From: Erwinia oleae
GTDB taxonomy: Bacteria; Pseudomonadota; Gammaproteobacteria; Enterobacterales; Enterobacteriaceae
Direction: 5' to 3'
Length of the DNA stretch: 34,577 nucleotides
Assembly (NCBI RefSeq): GCF_000770305.1
Contig: NZ_JNVB01000045.1
Location: forward strand, 1 to 34,577
Shown here: piece by piece, positions 9,071 to 18,786 of the stretch
How the letters are laid out: every line of letters begins with the position of its first letter
How positions within the stretch are numbered: position 1 is the first letter of the stretch
The notes under the pieces: generated by a model
Databases searched by the model: none
What the model was told of the DNA's origin: nothing
Seen by the model: only the letters and a program-made list of their open reading frames with translations
Made by a program: the position numbers and the translations under genes

Positions 9071-10084
9071 ATGAGCGTAATTGAACAACAGCCAGCACTG
9101 GCGAAAATCGCGGGAAGCGACCGGCTACTTGACGTCAGGGATTTGCGCGTCACCTTTTCCACCCCGGACGGCGACGTGACGGCGGTTAACGATTTGAACT
9201 TCGGCCTGAGCGCGGGCGAAACGCTGGGGATCGTCGGCGAATCCGGTTCCGGTAAATCGCAGACCGCTTTCGCCCTGATGGGCCTGCTGGCGAGCAACGG
9301 TCGCATTGGTGGTTCGGCGGTGTTCCAGGGCAAAGAAATTCTCAACCTGCCGGAGAACAAGCTGAACAGACTGCGTGCCGAGCAGATTGCGATGATTTTT
9401 CAGGATCCGATGACCTCGCTGAATCCCTATATGAAGGTGGGCGAGCAGCTGATGGAAGTGCTGAAACTGCATAAAGGCATGAACAGCGCCCAGGCCTTCG
9501 ACGAATCGGTACGGATGCTGGACGCGGTGAAAATGCCCGAAGCGCGCAAGCGGATGAAGATGTATCCGCATGAGTTCTCTGGCGGGATGCGTCAGCGCGT
9601 GATGATCGCGATGGCGCTGCTTTGTCGGCCTAAACTGCTGATCGCCGATGAGCCCACTACCGCGCTGGATGTGACGGTGCAGGCGCAGATTATGACGCTA
9701 CTGAACGACCTGAAAAGAGAGTTCAACACCGCGATTATCATGATCACCCACGATCTCGGCGTGGTCGCCGGTATCTGCGATCAGGTGCTGGTGATGTACG
9801 CCGGGCGCACCATGGAATATGGCCGTGCGCGCGATGTTTTCTATCAGCCAACGCACCCGTACTCCATCGGCCTGCTCAACGCAGTGCCGCGCCTGGATGC
9901 GGAAGGCGAGTCGCTGACTACCATTCCCGGCAATCCGCCGAACCTGCTGCGCCTGCCGAAGGGCTGTCCGTTCCAGCCGCGCTGTCCGCACGCGATGGAG
10001 ATTTGCTCGACCATGCCGCCATTGACGCCGTTTGGCGAAGGGCGCCTGCGTGCCTGCTTTAAACCCGCGGAGGAACTGGTATGA
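9071..10084 (+). CDS. oppD: Oligopeptide ABC transporter ATPase OppD
   Basis: This is a cytoplasmic ATPase that powers peptide import together with OppF. The 337 residues carry Walker A GESGSGKS at residues 56-63, the signature FSGGMRQRV near 172, Walker [13 protein letters not shown] near 189, and a switch histidine in ITHDLGVV. The C-terminal oligopeptide/dipeptide ABC extension has the cysteine pattern GCPFQPRCPHAMEIC...C; recent structures of related transporters report an iron-sulfur cluster at such a motif. AAGGAG at 9058-9063 overlaps the oppC stop. The last four bases (ATGA) overlap the start of oppF, indicating translational coupling. Confidence 0.96.
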   Translation: MSVIEQQPALAKIAGSDRLLDVRDLRVTFSTPDGDVTAVNDLNFGLSAGETLGIVGESGSGKSQTAFALMGLLASNGRIGGSAVFQGKEILNLPENKLNRLRAEQIAMIFQDPMTSLNPYMKVGEQLMEVLKLHKGMNSAQAFDESVRMLDAVKMPEARKRMKMYPHEFSGGMRQRVMIAMALLCRPKLLIADEPTTALDVTVQAQIMTLLNDLKREFNTAIIMITHDLGVVAGICDQVLVMYAGRTMEYGRARDVFYQPTHPYSIGLLNAVPRLDAEGESLTTIPGNPPNLLRLPKGCPFQPRCPHAMEICSTMPPLTPFGEGRLRACFKPAEELV

Positions 10085-11082
10085 GCGCGGTAGCTGAGAA
10101 AAAAGTCCTGTTAGAAATCGCCGATTTGAAGGTGCATTTCGATATCAAAGATGGTAAGCAGTGGTTCTGGCAGCCGTCAAAAACGCTGAAGGCGGTGGAC
10201 GGCGTCAGCCTGCGCCTCTATGAGGGTGAAACGCTGGGCGTGGTGGGTGAATCCGGCTGCGGCAAGTCGACGCTGGCGCGTGCCATTATCGGGTTGGTGA
10301 AGGCGACCGACGGACGCGTCGCCTGGCTGGGCCGCGATCTGCTGGGCCAGAGCGAAGAGGAGTGGCGGCGCGCACGCAGCGATATTCAGATGATTTTCCA
10401 GGATCCGCTCGCCTCGCTGAACCCGCGCATGACCATTGGCGACATCATCGCCGAGCCGCTACGCACCTATCATCCAAAAATGCCGCGTCTGGAAGTAAAA
10501 GAGCGCGTGAAGACGATGATGATGAAAGTGGGGCTGCTACCAAACCTGATCAACCGGTATCCGCACGAGTTCTCCGGCGGCCAGTGCCAGCGTATTGGTA
10601 TTGCGCGTGCGCTGATTCTCGAGCCTAAGCTGATCATCTGTGATGAACCGGTTTCTGCGCTGGACGTCTCCATTCAGGCGCAGGTGGTGAACCTGTTGCA
10701 GAAACTACAGAGGGAGATGGGGCTGTCGCTGATCTTTATCGCTCACGATCTGGCGGTGGTAAAACATATCTCCGATCGCGTGCTGGTGATGTATCTGGGG
10801 CATGCCGTGGAACTGGGCACCTACGATGAGGTGTATCAGAATCCGCAGCATCCCTACACGCGCGCGCTGATGTCCGCGGTGCCAATTCCCGATCCCGATC
10901 TGGAGAAGAACAAAGTCATCCAACTGCTGGAGGGCGAGCTGCCTTCACCGATCAATCCGCCTTCGGGCTGCGTCTTTCGCACCCGCTGTCCGATTGCCGG
11001 CCCGGAGTGTGCCAAAACCCGCCCGCTGCTGGAAGGAAGCTTCCGTCATGCGGTTTCCTGCCTGAAGGTCGATCCGCTTTAA
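10081..11082 (+). CDS. oppF: Oligopeptide ABC transporter ATPase OppF
   Basis: This is the second ATPase of the oligopeptide permease, 333 residues, very similar to E. coli OppF along its length. Walker A is GESGCGKST near residue 57. The signature is [15 protein letters not shown], with the Cys that OppF also has in E. coli. Walker B is LIICDEPVSALDVS and the switch region is IAHDLAVV. The C-terminal extension has the GCVFRTRCPIAGPEC cysteine motif and ends SCLKVDPL. It starts inside the oppD stop (ATGA). A strong terminator follows at 11094, so this ends the opp transcription unit. Confidence 0.96.
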   Translation: MSAVAEKKVLLEIADLKVHFDIKDGKQWFWQPSKTLKAVDGVSLRLYEGETLGVVGESGCGKSTLARAIIGLVKATDGRVAWLGRDLLGQSEEEWRRARSDIQMIFQDPLASLNPRMTIGDIIAEPLRTYHPKMPRLEVKERVKTMMMKVGLLPNLINRYPHEFSGGQCQRIGIARALILEPKLIICDEPVSALDVSIQAQVVNLLQKLQREMGLSLIFIAHDLAVVKHISDRVLVMYLGHAVELGTYDEVYQNPQHPYTRALMSAVPIPDPDLEKNKVIQLLEGELPSPINPPSGCVFRTRCPIAGPECAKTRPLLEGSFRHAVSCLKVDPL

Positions 11083-11093
11083 CAGCGTTAGTG

Positions 11094-11120
11094 AAGGGGC
11101 GCGGCAGCGCCCTTTTTTTT
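11094..11120 (+). terminator. Rho-independent terminator of the opp operon
   Basis: A GGGCGC arm (11097-11102) and GCGCCC arm (11107-11112) enclose a GGCA tetraloop. Extra A-T pairs flank the stem and eight T residues follow (11113-11120). This is a textbook terminator, 11 bp after the oppF stop codon. Confidence 0.92.
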
Positions 11121-11242
11121 CGTCAATATCTTTCTTGCCTTTAGCACATTAACGTCGAAGAACATGCTTTTTCGTTGTTAGACAGCCTCTGTGAATGACC
11201 TTACTCTCTCGCTGATTATTACCATTGGATGAGGGATCGTTT

Positions 11243-12940
11243 TTGGCCACGTTATCAATTCCGTTTTTCGCCACGCCTCTGCGCGTGGCCGTGAGCGCTG
11301 CACTGCTGACCAGCGCCATAGTCTGTTCATCTTTCGCTTTTGCGGACGAACTGCTTCAGGAAGGTATCACACCGGCAACCGACGCCAGCCAGGTTCCCGC
11401 TGCCGCAAAATTGCGTAAGGATACGGTTATCGCCGGTATCTCCGAACCGCAGGGCATCTTTAATCCCTATTTCTTTGTTAACGGCTGGGATGAAAACGTC
11501 ACCAATGTGATCTTCGCACGGCTGATCGACTGGGACAGTCACGGCAAACTGGTGCCGGGCCTGGCGGAGAGCTGGCAGGTCAGCGATGATGGCAAAATCT
11601 GGACGATAAAACTGCGCCCTGATTTAACCTTCAGCGACGGCTCGCCGCTCAGCGCAGAAGACGTCGCCTTCACGCTGACCGTCCTCTACGATCCGAAGTA
11701 TGATGGCGATACCGACATCACGCTGGCGCATATTGCCGGTGGCGACGCGTACAAGCAGGGTAAGGCCGACAGCGTCAGCGGACTGAAGGTTATCGATCCA
11801 CTTACCTTACAGGTTACCACCACGCAGCCGGGCGCCACCACCTTGCAAAAGATCGGCGGGCCGGTACTGTCGAAAGCGTATTACGGCCGCGGCTATCAGC
11901 GTGGAGAGCTGGATTACCTGCGCACGCTGCACGGTAAACCGCTCGGTAATGGCCCTTATATCTACGATAAATATATTCCGGGCCAGGAGATCCGTTTCCA
12001 TGCCAACGCCCACTACTATCGTGGTAAACCGCCCACGCCGCGATTTATTTATCGCGTCACCAATCCGTCAACCAATTTCCAGTTATTTCAAACCGGTGAC
12101 ACCGATTACGATGCGTTTACCTCACGGCCGGATGATATTGAACAGCTGAAAATACTCGGTTTCGCCAATATCAACCTGTACGGCTCCAGCGACTACAGCA
12201 AGGTCGAGTTCAACCTGAAGCGTCCGGTCTTGCAGGACGTACGCGTGCGTCAGGCGCTGATTTATGGTCTCGATCGCCAGAAACTGGTCAACGTGGTCTA
12301 TCAGGGCTACGGCAGCGTGGCGATTGAGCCCATTGCGCCCATCTCCTGGGCTTTTAATACGCAGGGGGTGAATCCTTATAACTTCGACCCGGCGCAGGCA
12401 AAAAAGCTGCTGGATGAGGCAGGCTGGAAGATGGGGGAAGACGGCATCCGGGTTAAAGACGGCAAGCGGCTTGAACTGTTGCTGCTGGTCAGTAAAAAGG
12501 TGCTGAACGATGCGCTGATCCCGATTGCAAAAGAAAACTACCGGCAGATCGGTGTACTCCTCAAACCGCAGGTGGTGGACTTTAACGCGCTGATGTCTCA
12601 GCGCAAGGCCGGCAACTACGATCTCGCCTCCTTCAGTACCAGCACGCTCAACGATCCGCACGACGGGGTGTGGGACTTCTACAGCACTGAAGCCGCCGTG
12701 CAGGGCTATCACAATGCTGAAGTGGATAAGCTGATCAATGAAGGCAACGCTACGTTAGATGTTGAGAAGCGCAAACCGATTTACCATCGGCTCTATCAGG
12801 TACTGGCTAACGATCCGCCGGTCATTTTGCTGGCCAATCGTAAAATTCTCTCGGCCAGCAGCGCGAGAGTTACCGGTTTCAAACCGGATATATACAACGG
12901 TCTGACCGGCAGCCTGCCGGATGTCAACATCGTTAAATAA
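11243..12940 (+). CDS. Peptide-type ABC transporter substrate-binding protein (SBP_bac_5)
   Basis: This is a periplasmic binding protein of the family 5 solute-binding group (peptides, nickel, opines), about 565 residues. It is clearly distinct from the OppA copies in the same window. A signal peptide is visible, with cleavage likely after FAFA and before DELLQEG. Family blocks include VPGLAESWQVSDDGKIWTIK, DGSPLSAEDVAFTLTVLYDP and PLGNGPYIYDKY. I chose the TTG at 11243 because GAGGGA (11231-11236) lies six bases upstream; an in-frame TTG at 11225 lacks such a site. It heads a five-gene operon with two permeases and two ATPases. The substrate cannot be told from sequence; a peptide or small peptide-like compound is likely. 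Confidence 0.88.
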   Translation: MATLSIPFFATPLRVAVSAALLTSAIVCSSFAFADELLQEGITPATDASQVPAAAKLRKDTVIAGISEPQGIFNPYFFVNGWDENVTNVIFARLIDWDSHGKLVPGLAESWQVSDDGKIWTIKLRPDLTFSDGSPLSAEDVAFTLTVLYDPKYDGDTDITLAHIAGGDAYKQGKADSVSGLKVIDPLTLQVTTTQPGATTLQKIGGPVLSKAYYGRGYQRGELDYLRTLHGKPLGNGPYIYDKYIPGQEIRFHANAHYYRGKPPTPRFIYRVTNPSTNFQLFQTGDTDYDAFTSRPDDIEQLKILGFANINLYGSSDYSKVEFNLKRPVLQDVRVRQALIYGLDRQKLVNVVYQGYGSVAIEPIAPISWAFNTQGVNPYNFDPAQAKKLLDEAGWKMGEDGIRVKDGKRLELLLLVSKKVLNDALIPIAKENYRQIGVLLKPQVVDFNALMSQRKAGNYDLASFSTSTLNDPHDGVWDFYSTEAAVQGYHNAEVDKLINEGNATLDVEKRKPIYHRLYQVLANDPPVILLANRKILSASSARVTGFKPDIYNGLTGSLPDVNIVK

Positions 12941-12950
12941 CCAGCCCTGA

Positions 12951-12973
12951 CCGCCGCGATGACCTCGCGGCGG
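12951..12973 (+). other. Intercistronic hairpin after the second binding-protein gene
   Basis: CCGCCGCGA (12951-12959) and TCGCGGCGG (12965-12973) form a perfect 9-bp GC-rich stem with a five-base loop. No T run follows. It sits in the same place as the hairpin between oppA and oppB and probably plays the same role: protecting the binding-protein mRNA or lowering downstream expression. Confidence 0.65.
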
Positions 12974-12986
12974 CACCGAGAACGTG

Positions 12987-13943
12987 ATGAGAAATTTCAT
13001 TCTGCGTCGTTTGCTGCAAACCCTGCCGATGCTGCTGCTTGCTTCGTTGATTATCTTCCTGCTGTTTGCCAAAACCCCCGGCGATTTTATTGATGGCAAC
13101 ATAACGCTGACCGCACAGCGCGCCGCTGAACTGAAGGCGCTCTACGGACTGGATCGGCCGCTGCTGACGCGCTATCTGCACTGGCTCTGGCAGTTAATGC
13201 AGGGCGATCTGGGTTATTCGCTGCAATATCAGATCCCGGTCAGCCAACTGCTGAATCAGTACATCTGGAACTCCTTTCTGCTGGCGAGTATCGCGCTGGT
13301 TTTCTATTGGGGAATTGCGCTGGCGGTGGGCATCGTTTCGGCGATGAAACCCGGATCGCTGTTCGATCACCTGGTCAGCGTGGTCATTTTCGCCGCCATG
13401 TCGTTTCCGACCTTTTTCCTCTGCCTGCTGCTGATTAAATGGTTTGCCGTCGATCTGCACTGGCTGCCGGTCGGCGGCATGACCAACATCGGCAGCGATG
13501 AAGGAGGTTGGGCGTATGTTATGCAGGTGGCGGCGCATCTGATCCTGCCGGTGCTGGCGCTTGTCATGTTGCAGGCCGGTAGCCTGACGCGTTATTTTCG
13601 CGCCAGCATGATTGATGTGGTGCGGATGGATTTCATCCGTACCGCGCGCGCCAAAGGGCTGCGTGAAGGCAGGGTGATTTTCAAACATGCGCTGCGCAAT
13701 GCGCTTCTGCCCATTATCACACTGCTCGGTTTTGAACTGCCGGGCCTGTTTTCCGGTGCGCTGATCACCGAGAAAGTTTTTAACTGGCCCGGCGCCGGAC
13801 ATATCCATATTGACTCACTGGCCGCGCGTGACTATCCGGTGTTGATGGGTTTTACGCTGTTTCTTGCGGTGCTGACCATTCTGGGCAATCTGCTGGCCGA
13901 CGTGCTTTACGCCTGGGCCGATCCGCGTATTCGGGTCGCATGA
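12987..13943 (+). CDS. Peptide-type ABC transporter permease (OppB/DppB-like)
   Basis: This inner-membrane subunit has 318 residues and belongs to the binding-protein-dependent transport permease family. It begins MRNFILRRLLQTLPMLLLAS, the amphipathic start typical of OppB/DppB proteins. It has six hydrophobic segments and an EAA loop, FIRTARAKGLREGRVIFKHA, near residue 210-229. The ATG at 12987 is preferred over the adjacent GTG at 12984. Its stop overlaps the next start by four bases (ATGA). Together with the next gene it should form the channel for the binding protein encoded upstream. Confidence 0.93.
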   Translation: MRNFILRRLLQTLPMLLLASLIIFLLFAKTPGDFIDGNITLTAQRAAELKALYGLDRPLLTRYLHWLWQLMQGDLGYSLQYQIPVSQLLNQYIWNSFLLASIALVFYWGIALAVGIVSAMKPGSLFDHLVSVVIFAAMSFPTFFLCLLLIKWFAVDLHWLPVGGMTNIGSDEGGWAYVMQVAAHLILPVLALVMLQAGSLTRYFRASMIDVVRMDFIRTARAKGLREGRVIFKHALRNALLPIITLLGFELPGLFSGALITEKVFNWPGAGHIHIDSLAARDYPVLMGFTLFLAVLTILGNLLADVLYAWADPRIRVA

Positions 13944-14893
13944 AGATGTTGCGAACGTTATTTTCCACCCAACGCCGTTTGCGCAAGGCGGAGATTCCGG
14001 CGCTGGCGCAGGTGACGCCGTCACCCTGGCGGCAGGCAGCGCGCGCGCTGCGCGGCAACCCGCTTGCCATGCTTTGCCTGGTTGTACTGCTGGTGATGGC
14101 CGTCTGGTGTATGGTTGGGCCGTACTTCTCGCCGTGGCGTGACGACGCCACCGATGCGCTGATGATTAATAAGCCACCCGGCGCGGATCACTGGCTTGGC
14201 ACAGACTTTCTGGGACGCGACGTGTACACGCGCCTGCTGTTGGCGGGCCGTATTTCGTTGATTATCGGCCTGCTGACCATGCTGATGTCGGTCACGCTCG
14301 GCTATCTCTTCGGCGCCATTTCCGGGTATCTGGGCGGCCTCACGGACAAACTGATCATGCGCTTTGCCGATCTGGTGATGACCATTCCGTCGTTGCCGCT
14401 GTTGATTGTCATGGGGGCGATGCTCGCCGAGCTGGACTTCTCGCCGGAGTCGCGCGTCTGGATGGTTATCGTCATGCTCAGTGTACTGGAGTGGCCAAAA
14501 CTGGCGCGCCTGGTGCGCGGGCAGATCCTTTCGCTGCGCGAGCGCGAGTTTATGTTAGCGACGCAGGTGCTGGGTCTGTCATCCCGCCGCCGCCTTTTCG
14601 GTCACCTGCTGCCCAATACCGTGCCGATCCTGCTGGTGATGGCGACGATGGCGGTGGCGAATGCCATCCTCAGCGAATCGGCGCTCAGCTATCTCGGGCT
14701 GGGCGTGGTGCCGCCCATGCCCTCGTGGGGAAACATGATGGACGCGGCGAACAGCCTGATCGATTTTCAGCGCCGCCCCTGGCTGTGGATGCCGCCGGGC
14801 ATCGCGATTTTTATTACCGTCATTGCCATTAATATTCTTGGCGACGGCCTGCGCGACGCGCTCGATCCTAAAATGAAACGGAGCAGACGATGA
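13940..14893 (+). CDS. Peptide-type ABC transporter permease (OppC/DppC-like)
   Basis: This is the partner permease, 317 residues, with a long N-terminal cytoplasmic arm (about residues 1-35). The OppC-type periplasmic motif DHWLGTDFLGRDVYTRLLLA follows. Six membrane segments and an EAA loop (REFMLATQVLGLSSRRRLFG) near residue 206-225 are visible. The end NILGDGLRDALDPKMK is typical of the family. The gene overlaps its neighbours on both sides by ATGA, so the operon is tightly coupled. Confidence 0.93.
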   Translation: MKMLRTLFSTQRRLRKAEIPALAQVTPSPWRQAARALRGNPLAMLCLVVLLVMAVWCMVGPYFSPWRDDATDALMINKPPGADHWLGTDFLGRDVYTRLLLAGRISLIIGLLTMLMSVTLGYLFGAISGYLGGLTDKLIMRFADLVMTIPSLPLLIVMGAMLAELDFSPESRVWMVIVMLSVLEWPKLARLVRGQILSLREREFMLATQVLGLSSRRRLFGHLLPNTVPILLVMATMAVANAILSESALSYLGLGVVPPMPSWGNMMDAANSLIDFQRRPWLWMPPGIAIFITVIAINILGDGLRDALDPKMKRSRR

Positions 14894-15891
14894 CGCAGCC
14901 GTTGGTGCGTTTTAATCACTTTTCCCTCTCTTTTGCCAGTGAACAGGGACGGGTTCGCGCCGTGCAGGATCTCTCTTTCGAGGTGCGGGGCGGACAAACC
15001 GTGGGTATCGTGGGTGAGTCGGGCTGCGGAAAAAGCGTCACCGCAATGTCGCTGATGGGGCTGTTGCCGCCCCGGTCGGCGAGCATCGACGGCGGTGAAA
15101 TTCTCTTTCAGGGCCGCGACGTATTGACACTCCGCGGCAGAGAGCGGGCGGCGCTGCGTGGTAACCAGATGGCGATGATCTTTCAGGAGCCGATGACGGC
15201 GCTCAATCCGGTACTTACCATTGGCGAACAACTGGTGGAGCCGCTGATTTTACATCGCGGCGAATCGCCTAAGAAGGCTTGGGCGCTGGGGACGGAAATG
15301 CTGACCAGCGTGGGCCTGGCCCGTGCGGAAAGCCTGATGAGCAGCTATCCTCACCAGCTTTCCGGCGGCATGTTGCAGCGCGTAATGATCGCGATGGCGC
15401 TGAGCTGTCAGCCCGCGTTGCTGATCGCCGACGAGCCGACCACTGCGCTGGACGTCACCGTTCAGGCGCAAATTCTGCGGCTGCTGCGCGAGCAGGCGCA
15501 GCGGCACGCGATGGCGCTGATGCTTATTACGCATGATTTAGGGGTGATTGCGCAGATGACCGAGCGGGTGGTGGTGATGTACGCCGGCAGGATCGTTGAG
15601 CAGGGCACCACGGCGGAGGTGCTGCGCAATCCGCTGCATCCCTATACGCAAGGGCTGATTGCCGCAAAACCACAGCCGGGCGAGCGTCGCCGTCGCCTCT
15701 ACTCAATACCCGGCCAGGTGCCCGATCTGGCGGCGCTGCCGCCATACTGCGCGTTTTACGCACGCTGCGAACGCGCCACCGAGCGCTGTCGCGCGGGGGT
15801 TCCGCCACTCATCGGCGACGAGCGGCAGGTCGCCTGTTTCTGGTCCGGCCCCGCCGCGCTTGCCGCAGGAGCGACACATGTATCTGATTGA
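14890..15891 (+). CDS. Peptide-type ABC transporter ATPase (OppD/DppD-like)
   Basis: This cytoplasmic ATPase of 333 residues has Walker A GESGCGKS near residue 43-50, signature [15 protein letters not shown], Walker [17 protein letters not shown] and switch LITHDLGVI. The C-terminal oligopeptide-ABC extension has the cysteine motif [14 protein letters not shown], followed by a final Cys near the end. It overlaps the upstream permease by ATGA and the downstream ATPase by 14 bp. It is the OppD-like member of the pair. Confidence 0.93.
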   Translation: MTQPLVRFNHFSLSFASEQGRVRAVQDLSFEVRGGQTVGIVGESGCGKSVTAMSLMGLLPPRSASIDGGEILFQGRDVLTLRGRERAALRGNQMAMIFQEPMTALNPVLTIGEQLVEPLILHRGESPKKAWALGTEMLTSVGLARAESLMSSYPHQLSGGMLQRVMIAMALSCQPALLIADEPTTALDVTVQAQILRLLREQAQRHAMALMLITHDLGVIAQMTERVVVMYAGRIVEQGTTAEVLRNPLHPYTQGLIAAKPQPGERRRRLYSIPGQVPDLAALPPYCAFYARCERATERCRAGVPPLIGDERQVACFWSGPAALAAGATHVSD

Positions 15892-16939
15892 AGTGGACGG
15901 GCTGAAAAAGTATTTTCCGGTTCGTGATGGCCTGTTTGGACAGGAGACCGGCCAGGTGCGCGCCGTGGATGACGTCAGCTTTGCCATTCGCAAAGGCACC
16001 ATCTTTGGCCTGGTAGGAGAATCGGGCAGCGGTAAAACCACCGTTGGCCGCACGCTACTGGGGCTACATGATAAAACGGCGGGGCGGGTTATTTTTCGCG
16101 GCGAAGATCTGCACGCGATGAAGCCAAAGCAGATGAAAGCGCTGCGTCCCGATATTCAACTGGTGTTTCAGGATCCCTACAGCTCGCTCAATCCACGCCT
16201 GCGGATCGGCGATGCCATCGGTGAAGCCCTGCTTGAGCATAAACGCTGCACCCGCGCCGAACTGCGCGACAGGGTGCTGGAGGTGATGAATATTTGCGGC
16301 CTGGCGCCGCAGCATTACGATCGCTTTCCCCATGAGTTTTCCGGCGGTCAGCGCCAGCGCATCGGCATTGCACGCGCATTGATCCTGAAACCGGCCTTTA
16401 TTGTGGCGGATGAGCCGATTTCGGCGCTGGATGTGTCGATCCAGGCGCAGATCATCAATCTGTTTGCCGATTTGCGGGATGATTTTGGCGTCACTTTTCT
16501 GTTTATTTCGCACGATCTCGGCGTGGTGGAACACCTGTGTGATGACGTGGCGGTGATGTATCTGGGGCAACTGGTGGAGACGGCAAGCCGTGATGCGCTG
16601 TTTCGCCAGCCTCTCCATCCTTACACGCAGGCGCTGCTGGCGGCGGTGCCGACGCTGGATCCGGATAGTGAACCGGTAGCCGTGGTCAGTGGGGAAATTC
16701 CGGATCCTTCAAACCCGCCAGCCGGCTGCCGTTTTCATACGCGCTGCCCGTATGTCACGGCGCGCTGTCGGGTGGAGGTACCGCTGTTGCGTGAGGTTGA
16801 AGAGAGCGGTCATCGCGTGGCCTGCCATAACGTACAGGGCGACGCTTCCCGGTTGACTGTGGCTAGTCGCGCCACAGAATATGGCAAATCTTGTGATCTT
16901 TCTCACGGCACAGCAGCACGCGGGCAAAGACATCGTTAA
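15878..16939 (+). CDS. Peptide-type ABC transporter ATPase (OppF/DppF-like) with antisense tail
   Basis: This is the second ATPase of the operon, 353 residues from the ATG at 15878, which follows AGGAG at 15867-15871. The frame is open further upstream, but that part is only the antisense or out-of-frame shadow of the previous gene. Walker A is GESGSGKTT, the signature is [15 protein letters not shown], Walker B is [14 protein letters not shown] and the switch is ISHDLGVV. The extension has [15 protein letters not shown]. The family part ends near RVACHNV. About 34 further residues (starting QGDASRL) run to the stop at 16937-16939, and the last 77 bp are antisense to the end of yciU. The tail is unlike the rest of the protein and may be an accidental extension. 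Confidence 0.9.
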   Translation: MYLIEVDGLKKYFPVRDGLFGQETGQVRAVDDVSFAIRKGTIFGLVGESGSGKTTVGRTLLGLHDKTAGRVIFRGEDLHAMKPKQMKALRPDIQLVFQDPYSSLNPRLRIGDAIGEALLEHKRCTRAELRDRVLEVMNICGLAPQHYDRFPHEFSGGQRQRIGIARALILKPAFIVADEPISALDVSIQAQIINLFADLRDDFGVTFLFISHDLGVVEHLCDDVAVMYLGQLVETASRDALFRQPLHPYTQALLAAVPTLDPDSEPVAVVSGEIPDPSNPPAGCRFHTRCPYVTARCRVEVPLLREVEESGHRVACHNVQGDASRLTVASRATEYGKSCDLSHGTAARGQRHR

Positions 16940-17198
16940 TAGGCTCCCCGTCTGCATCGCCCAGGCCGATGACCACTTCCGAGAAGAAGTCCGGGTTCAG
17001 ATCAAAATCAACGTGTTCTGCCCAGTCCTCGGCCGGATCGTAAAGTTCCGCGCCGCCACGCTCTTCAAACTGAAGATTGAACAGAATGATATCGGCCGGA
17101 TCGAGGTTATCAGCGGCCAGCTCAAGAAAAATATCGTAGGCCTGCTCCAGCGTTTCATCTTCTGTCAGGCGATTGTTTAAATCCATAACGTTTTCCAT
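16863..17198 (-). CDS. yciU: DsDNA-mimic family protein YciU
   Basis: This is a small, strongly acidic protein of 110 residues (106 from the second ATG), homologous to E. coli YciU and Haemophilus HI1450. The family is described as a double-stranded DNA mimic that may bind HU-type proteins. The body reads [20 protein letters not shown], then many Asp and Glu residues ([16 protein letters not shown]), ending [15 protein letters not shown]. Two starts are possible: ATG 17198 without a clear ribosome site, and ATG 17186 with GGA about seven bases upstream; E. coli YciU begins MDMDLNN. It lies 24 bp after clsA on the same strand, as in E. coli. Its 3' end is overlapped by the transporter ATPase on the other strand. 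Confidence 0.92.
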   Translation of the reverse strand: MENVMDLNNRLTEDETLEQAYDIFLELAADNLDPADIILFNLQFEERGGAELYDPAEDWAEHVDFDLNPDFFSEVVIGLGDADGEPINDVFARVLLCREKDHKICHILWRD

Positions 17199-17222
17199 CG
17201 GACCGGGTCATTTCCGCACGTT

Positions 17223-18683
17223 TTACAGCAACGGGCTGAAGAAGTAAAACAGTCGTTCAACAATTCGTTGCCACCAGGCGCGCTTCGCCCAGCGCCGGGC
17301 GTCCACAAGTCGCGAACGGGCGATATAATCGTCCTGAACGGTCGCCAGATCGCTGCCAAAACCGTCATCGTCAATCACCAGCGTGATTTCAAAATTGAGC
17401 CACAGGCTGCGCATATCGAGGTTCACCGTGCCGACCAGACTGAGCTGACCGTCCACCAGTACGCTTTTGGTGTGCAGCAGGCCGTCTTCAAACTGATAGA
17501 TCTTTACCCCGGCTTCCAGCAGTTCGGCAAAAAATGCCCGGCTGGCCCAGCCGACCAGCAGAGAATCGTTATGGCGCGGCACGATGATGCTGACGTCAAC
17601 GCCGCGCAGCGCGGCGGTACAGATGGCGTGCAGCAGGTCGTCGCTTGGCACAAAGTAGGGCGTGGTCATGATCAACTGCTCGCGCGCGGCATACACCGCC
17701 GTCAGCAGCGCCTGGTGAATCAGGTCTTCCGGGAAGCCAGGCCCGGAGGCAATCACCTGGATGGTGTGTCCGCTCTCCTGCTCGAACGGCATAATATTGG
17801 GATCCGGCGGCGGCGGCAGGATGCGTTTGCCGGTTTCGATCTCCCAGTCGCAGGAGTAGATAATGCCCATGGTGGTGGCGACCGGGCCTTCCATTCTTGC
17901 CATCAGGTCAATCCATTGCCCGACGCCGGCGTCCTGTTTGAAATAGCGCGGATCGACCAGGTTCATACTGCCGGTGTAGGCGATATAGTTATCGATTAAC
18001 ACCACCTTGCGATGCTGGCGCAAATCCATCCTGCGCAAAAACACGCGCAGCAGATTAACCTTTAGCGACTCCACCACGTCGACCCCGGCGTTGCGCATCA
18101 TGCCTGCCCAGCGGCTGCGGAAGAACTGCACGCTGCCCGCTGAATCAAGCATCAGGCGGCAGTGCACGCCGCGCCGCGCCGCCGCCATCAGCGACTCAGC
18201 GACTTCATCGGCCATGCCGCCGGGCTGCCAGATATAGAAGACCATTTCGATATTGTGACGTGCTAACTGAATATCGCGGATCAGCGCGGTCAGCGTATCG
18301 TCGGTAGAGGTGAGCAGCTGTAGCTGGTTGCCTTTAACGCCCGCCACGCCCTGACGTTTCTCACACAGTTGAAACAGCGAGCGCGCCACATCACTGTTTT
18401 CATGGGCGAAGATCTGATGGCAGGATTTTAAATCGGTCAGCCATCGTGCCGTTGAAGGCCACATGGTGCGCGCGCGTTCGGCGCGACGTTTGCCGAGGTG
18501 CAGCTCACCAAACGAGAGATAGGCAATGATCCCCACCAGCGGCAAAATATAGATGATCAGCAGCCAGGCCATGGCGGACGGCACCGTCCGACGCTTCATC
18601 AGGATCCTGAGCGTAACGCCAGCGATCAGCAGCCAGTAGCCAAAAACAAGAAGCCAGCTGAGCAGGGTATAAAACGTCGTCAT
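17223..18683 (-). CDS. clsA: Cardiolipin synthase A
   Basis: This inner-membrane phospholipase D family enzyme joins two phosphatidylglycerols into cardiolipin and glycerol. The 486 residues equal E. coli ClsA. Two N-terminal membrane segments (about residues 5-27 and 38-58) precede the catalytic part. The first HKD motif is His224-x-Lys226-x4-Asp231 ([18 protein letters not shown]). The second is [20 protein letters not shown], near residue 400. It is followed by yciU on the same strand and diverges from yciY. Confidence 0.96.
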   Translation of the reverse strand: MTTFYTLLSWLLVFGYWLLIAGVTLRILMKRRTVPSAMAWLLIIYILPLVGIIAYLSFGELHLGKRRAERARTMWPSTARWLTDLKSCHQIFAHENSDVARSLFQLCEKRQGVAGVKGNQLQLLTSTDDTLTALIRDIQLARHNIEMVFYIWQPGGMADEVAESLMAAARRGVHCRLMLDSAGSVQFFRSRWAGMMRNAGVDVVESLKVNLLRVFLRRMDLRQHRKVVLIDNYIAYTGSMNLVDPRYFKQDAGVGQWIDLMARMEGPVATTMGIIYSCDWEIETGKRILPPPPDPNIMPFEQESGHTIQVIASGPGFPEDLIHQALLTAVYAAREQLIMTTPYFVPSDDLLHAICTAALRGVDVSIIVPRHNDSLLVGWASRAFFAELLEAGVKIYQFEDGLLHTKSVLVDGQLSLVGTVNLDMRSLWLNFEITLVIDDDGFGSDLATVQDDYIARSRLVDARRWAKRAWWQRIVERLFYFFSPLL

Positions 18684-18786
18684 GGTGTGGGAAATCCGGT
18701 TCTCTCTTAGATAGAAGGAGTGTACGTGCAGATGACGGCAGGCGAAACCTTTAAGTCATCGGACCTCAGTAACGGCGTTGAGGCGT

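Noticed and set aside
15659..15877. N-terminal extension of the second ATPase
   Set aside because: This stretch overlaps the coding sequence of the preceding ATPase in another frame and lacks ABC motifs.
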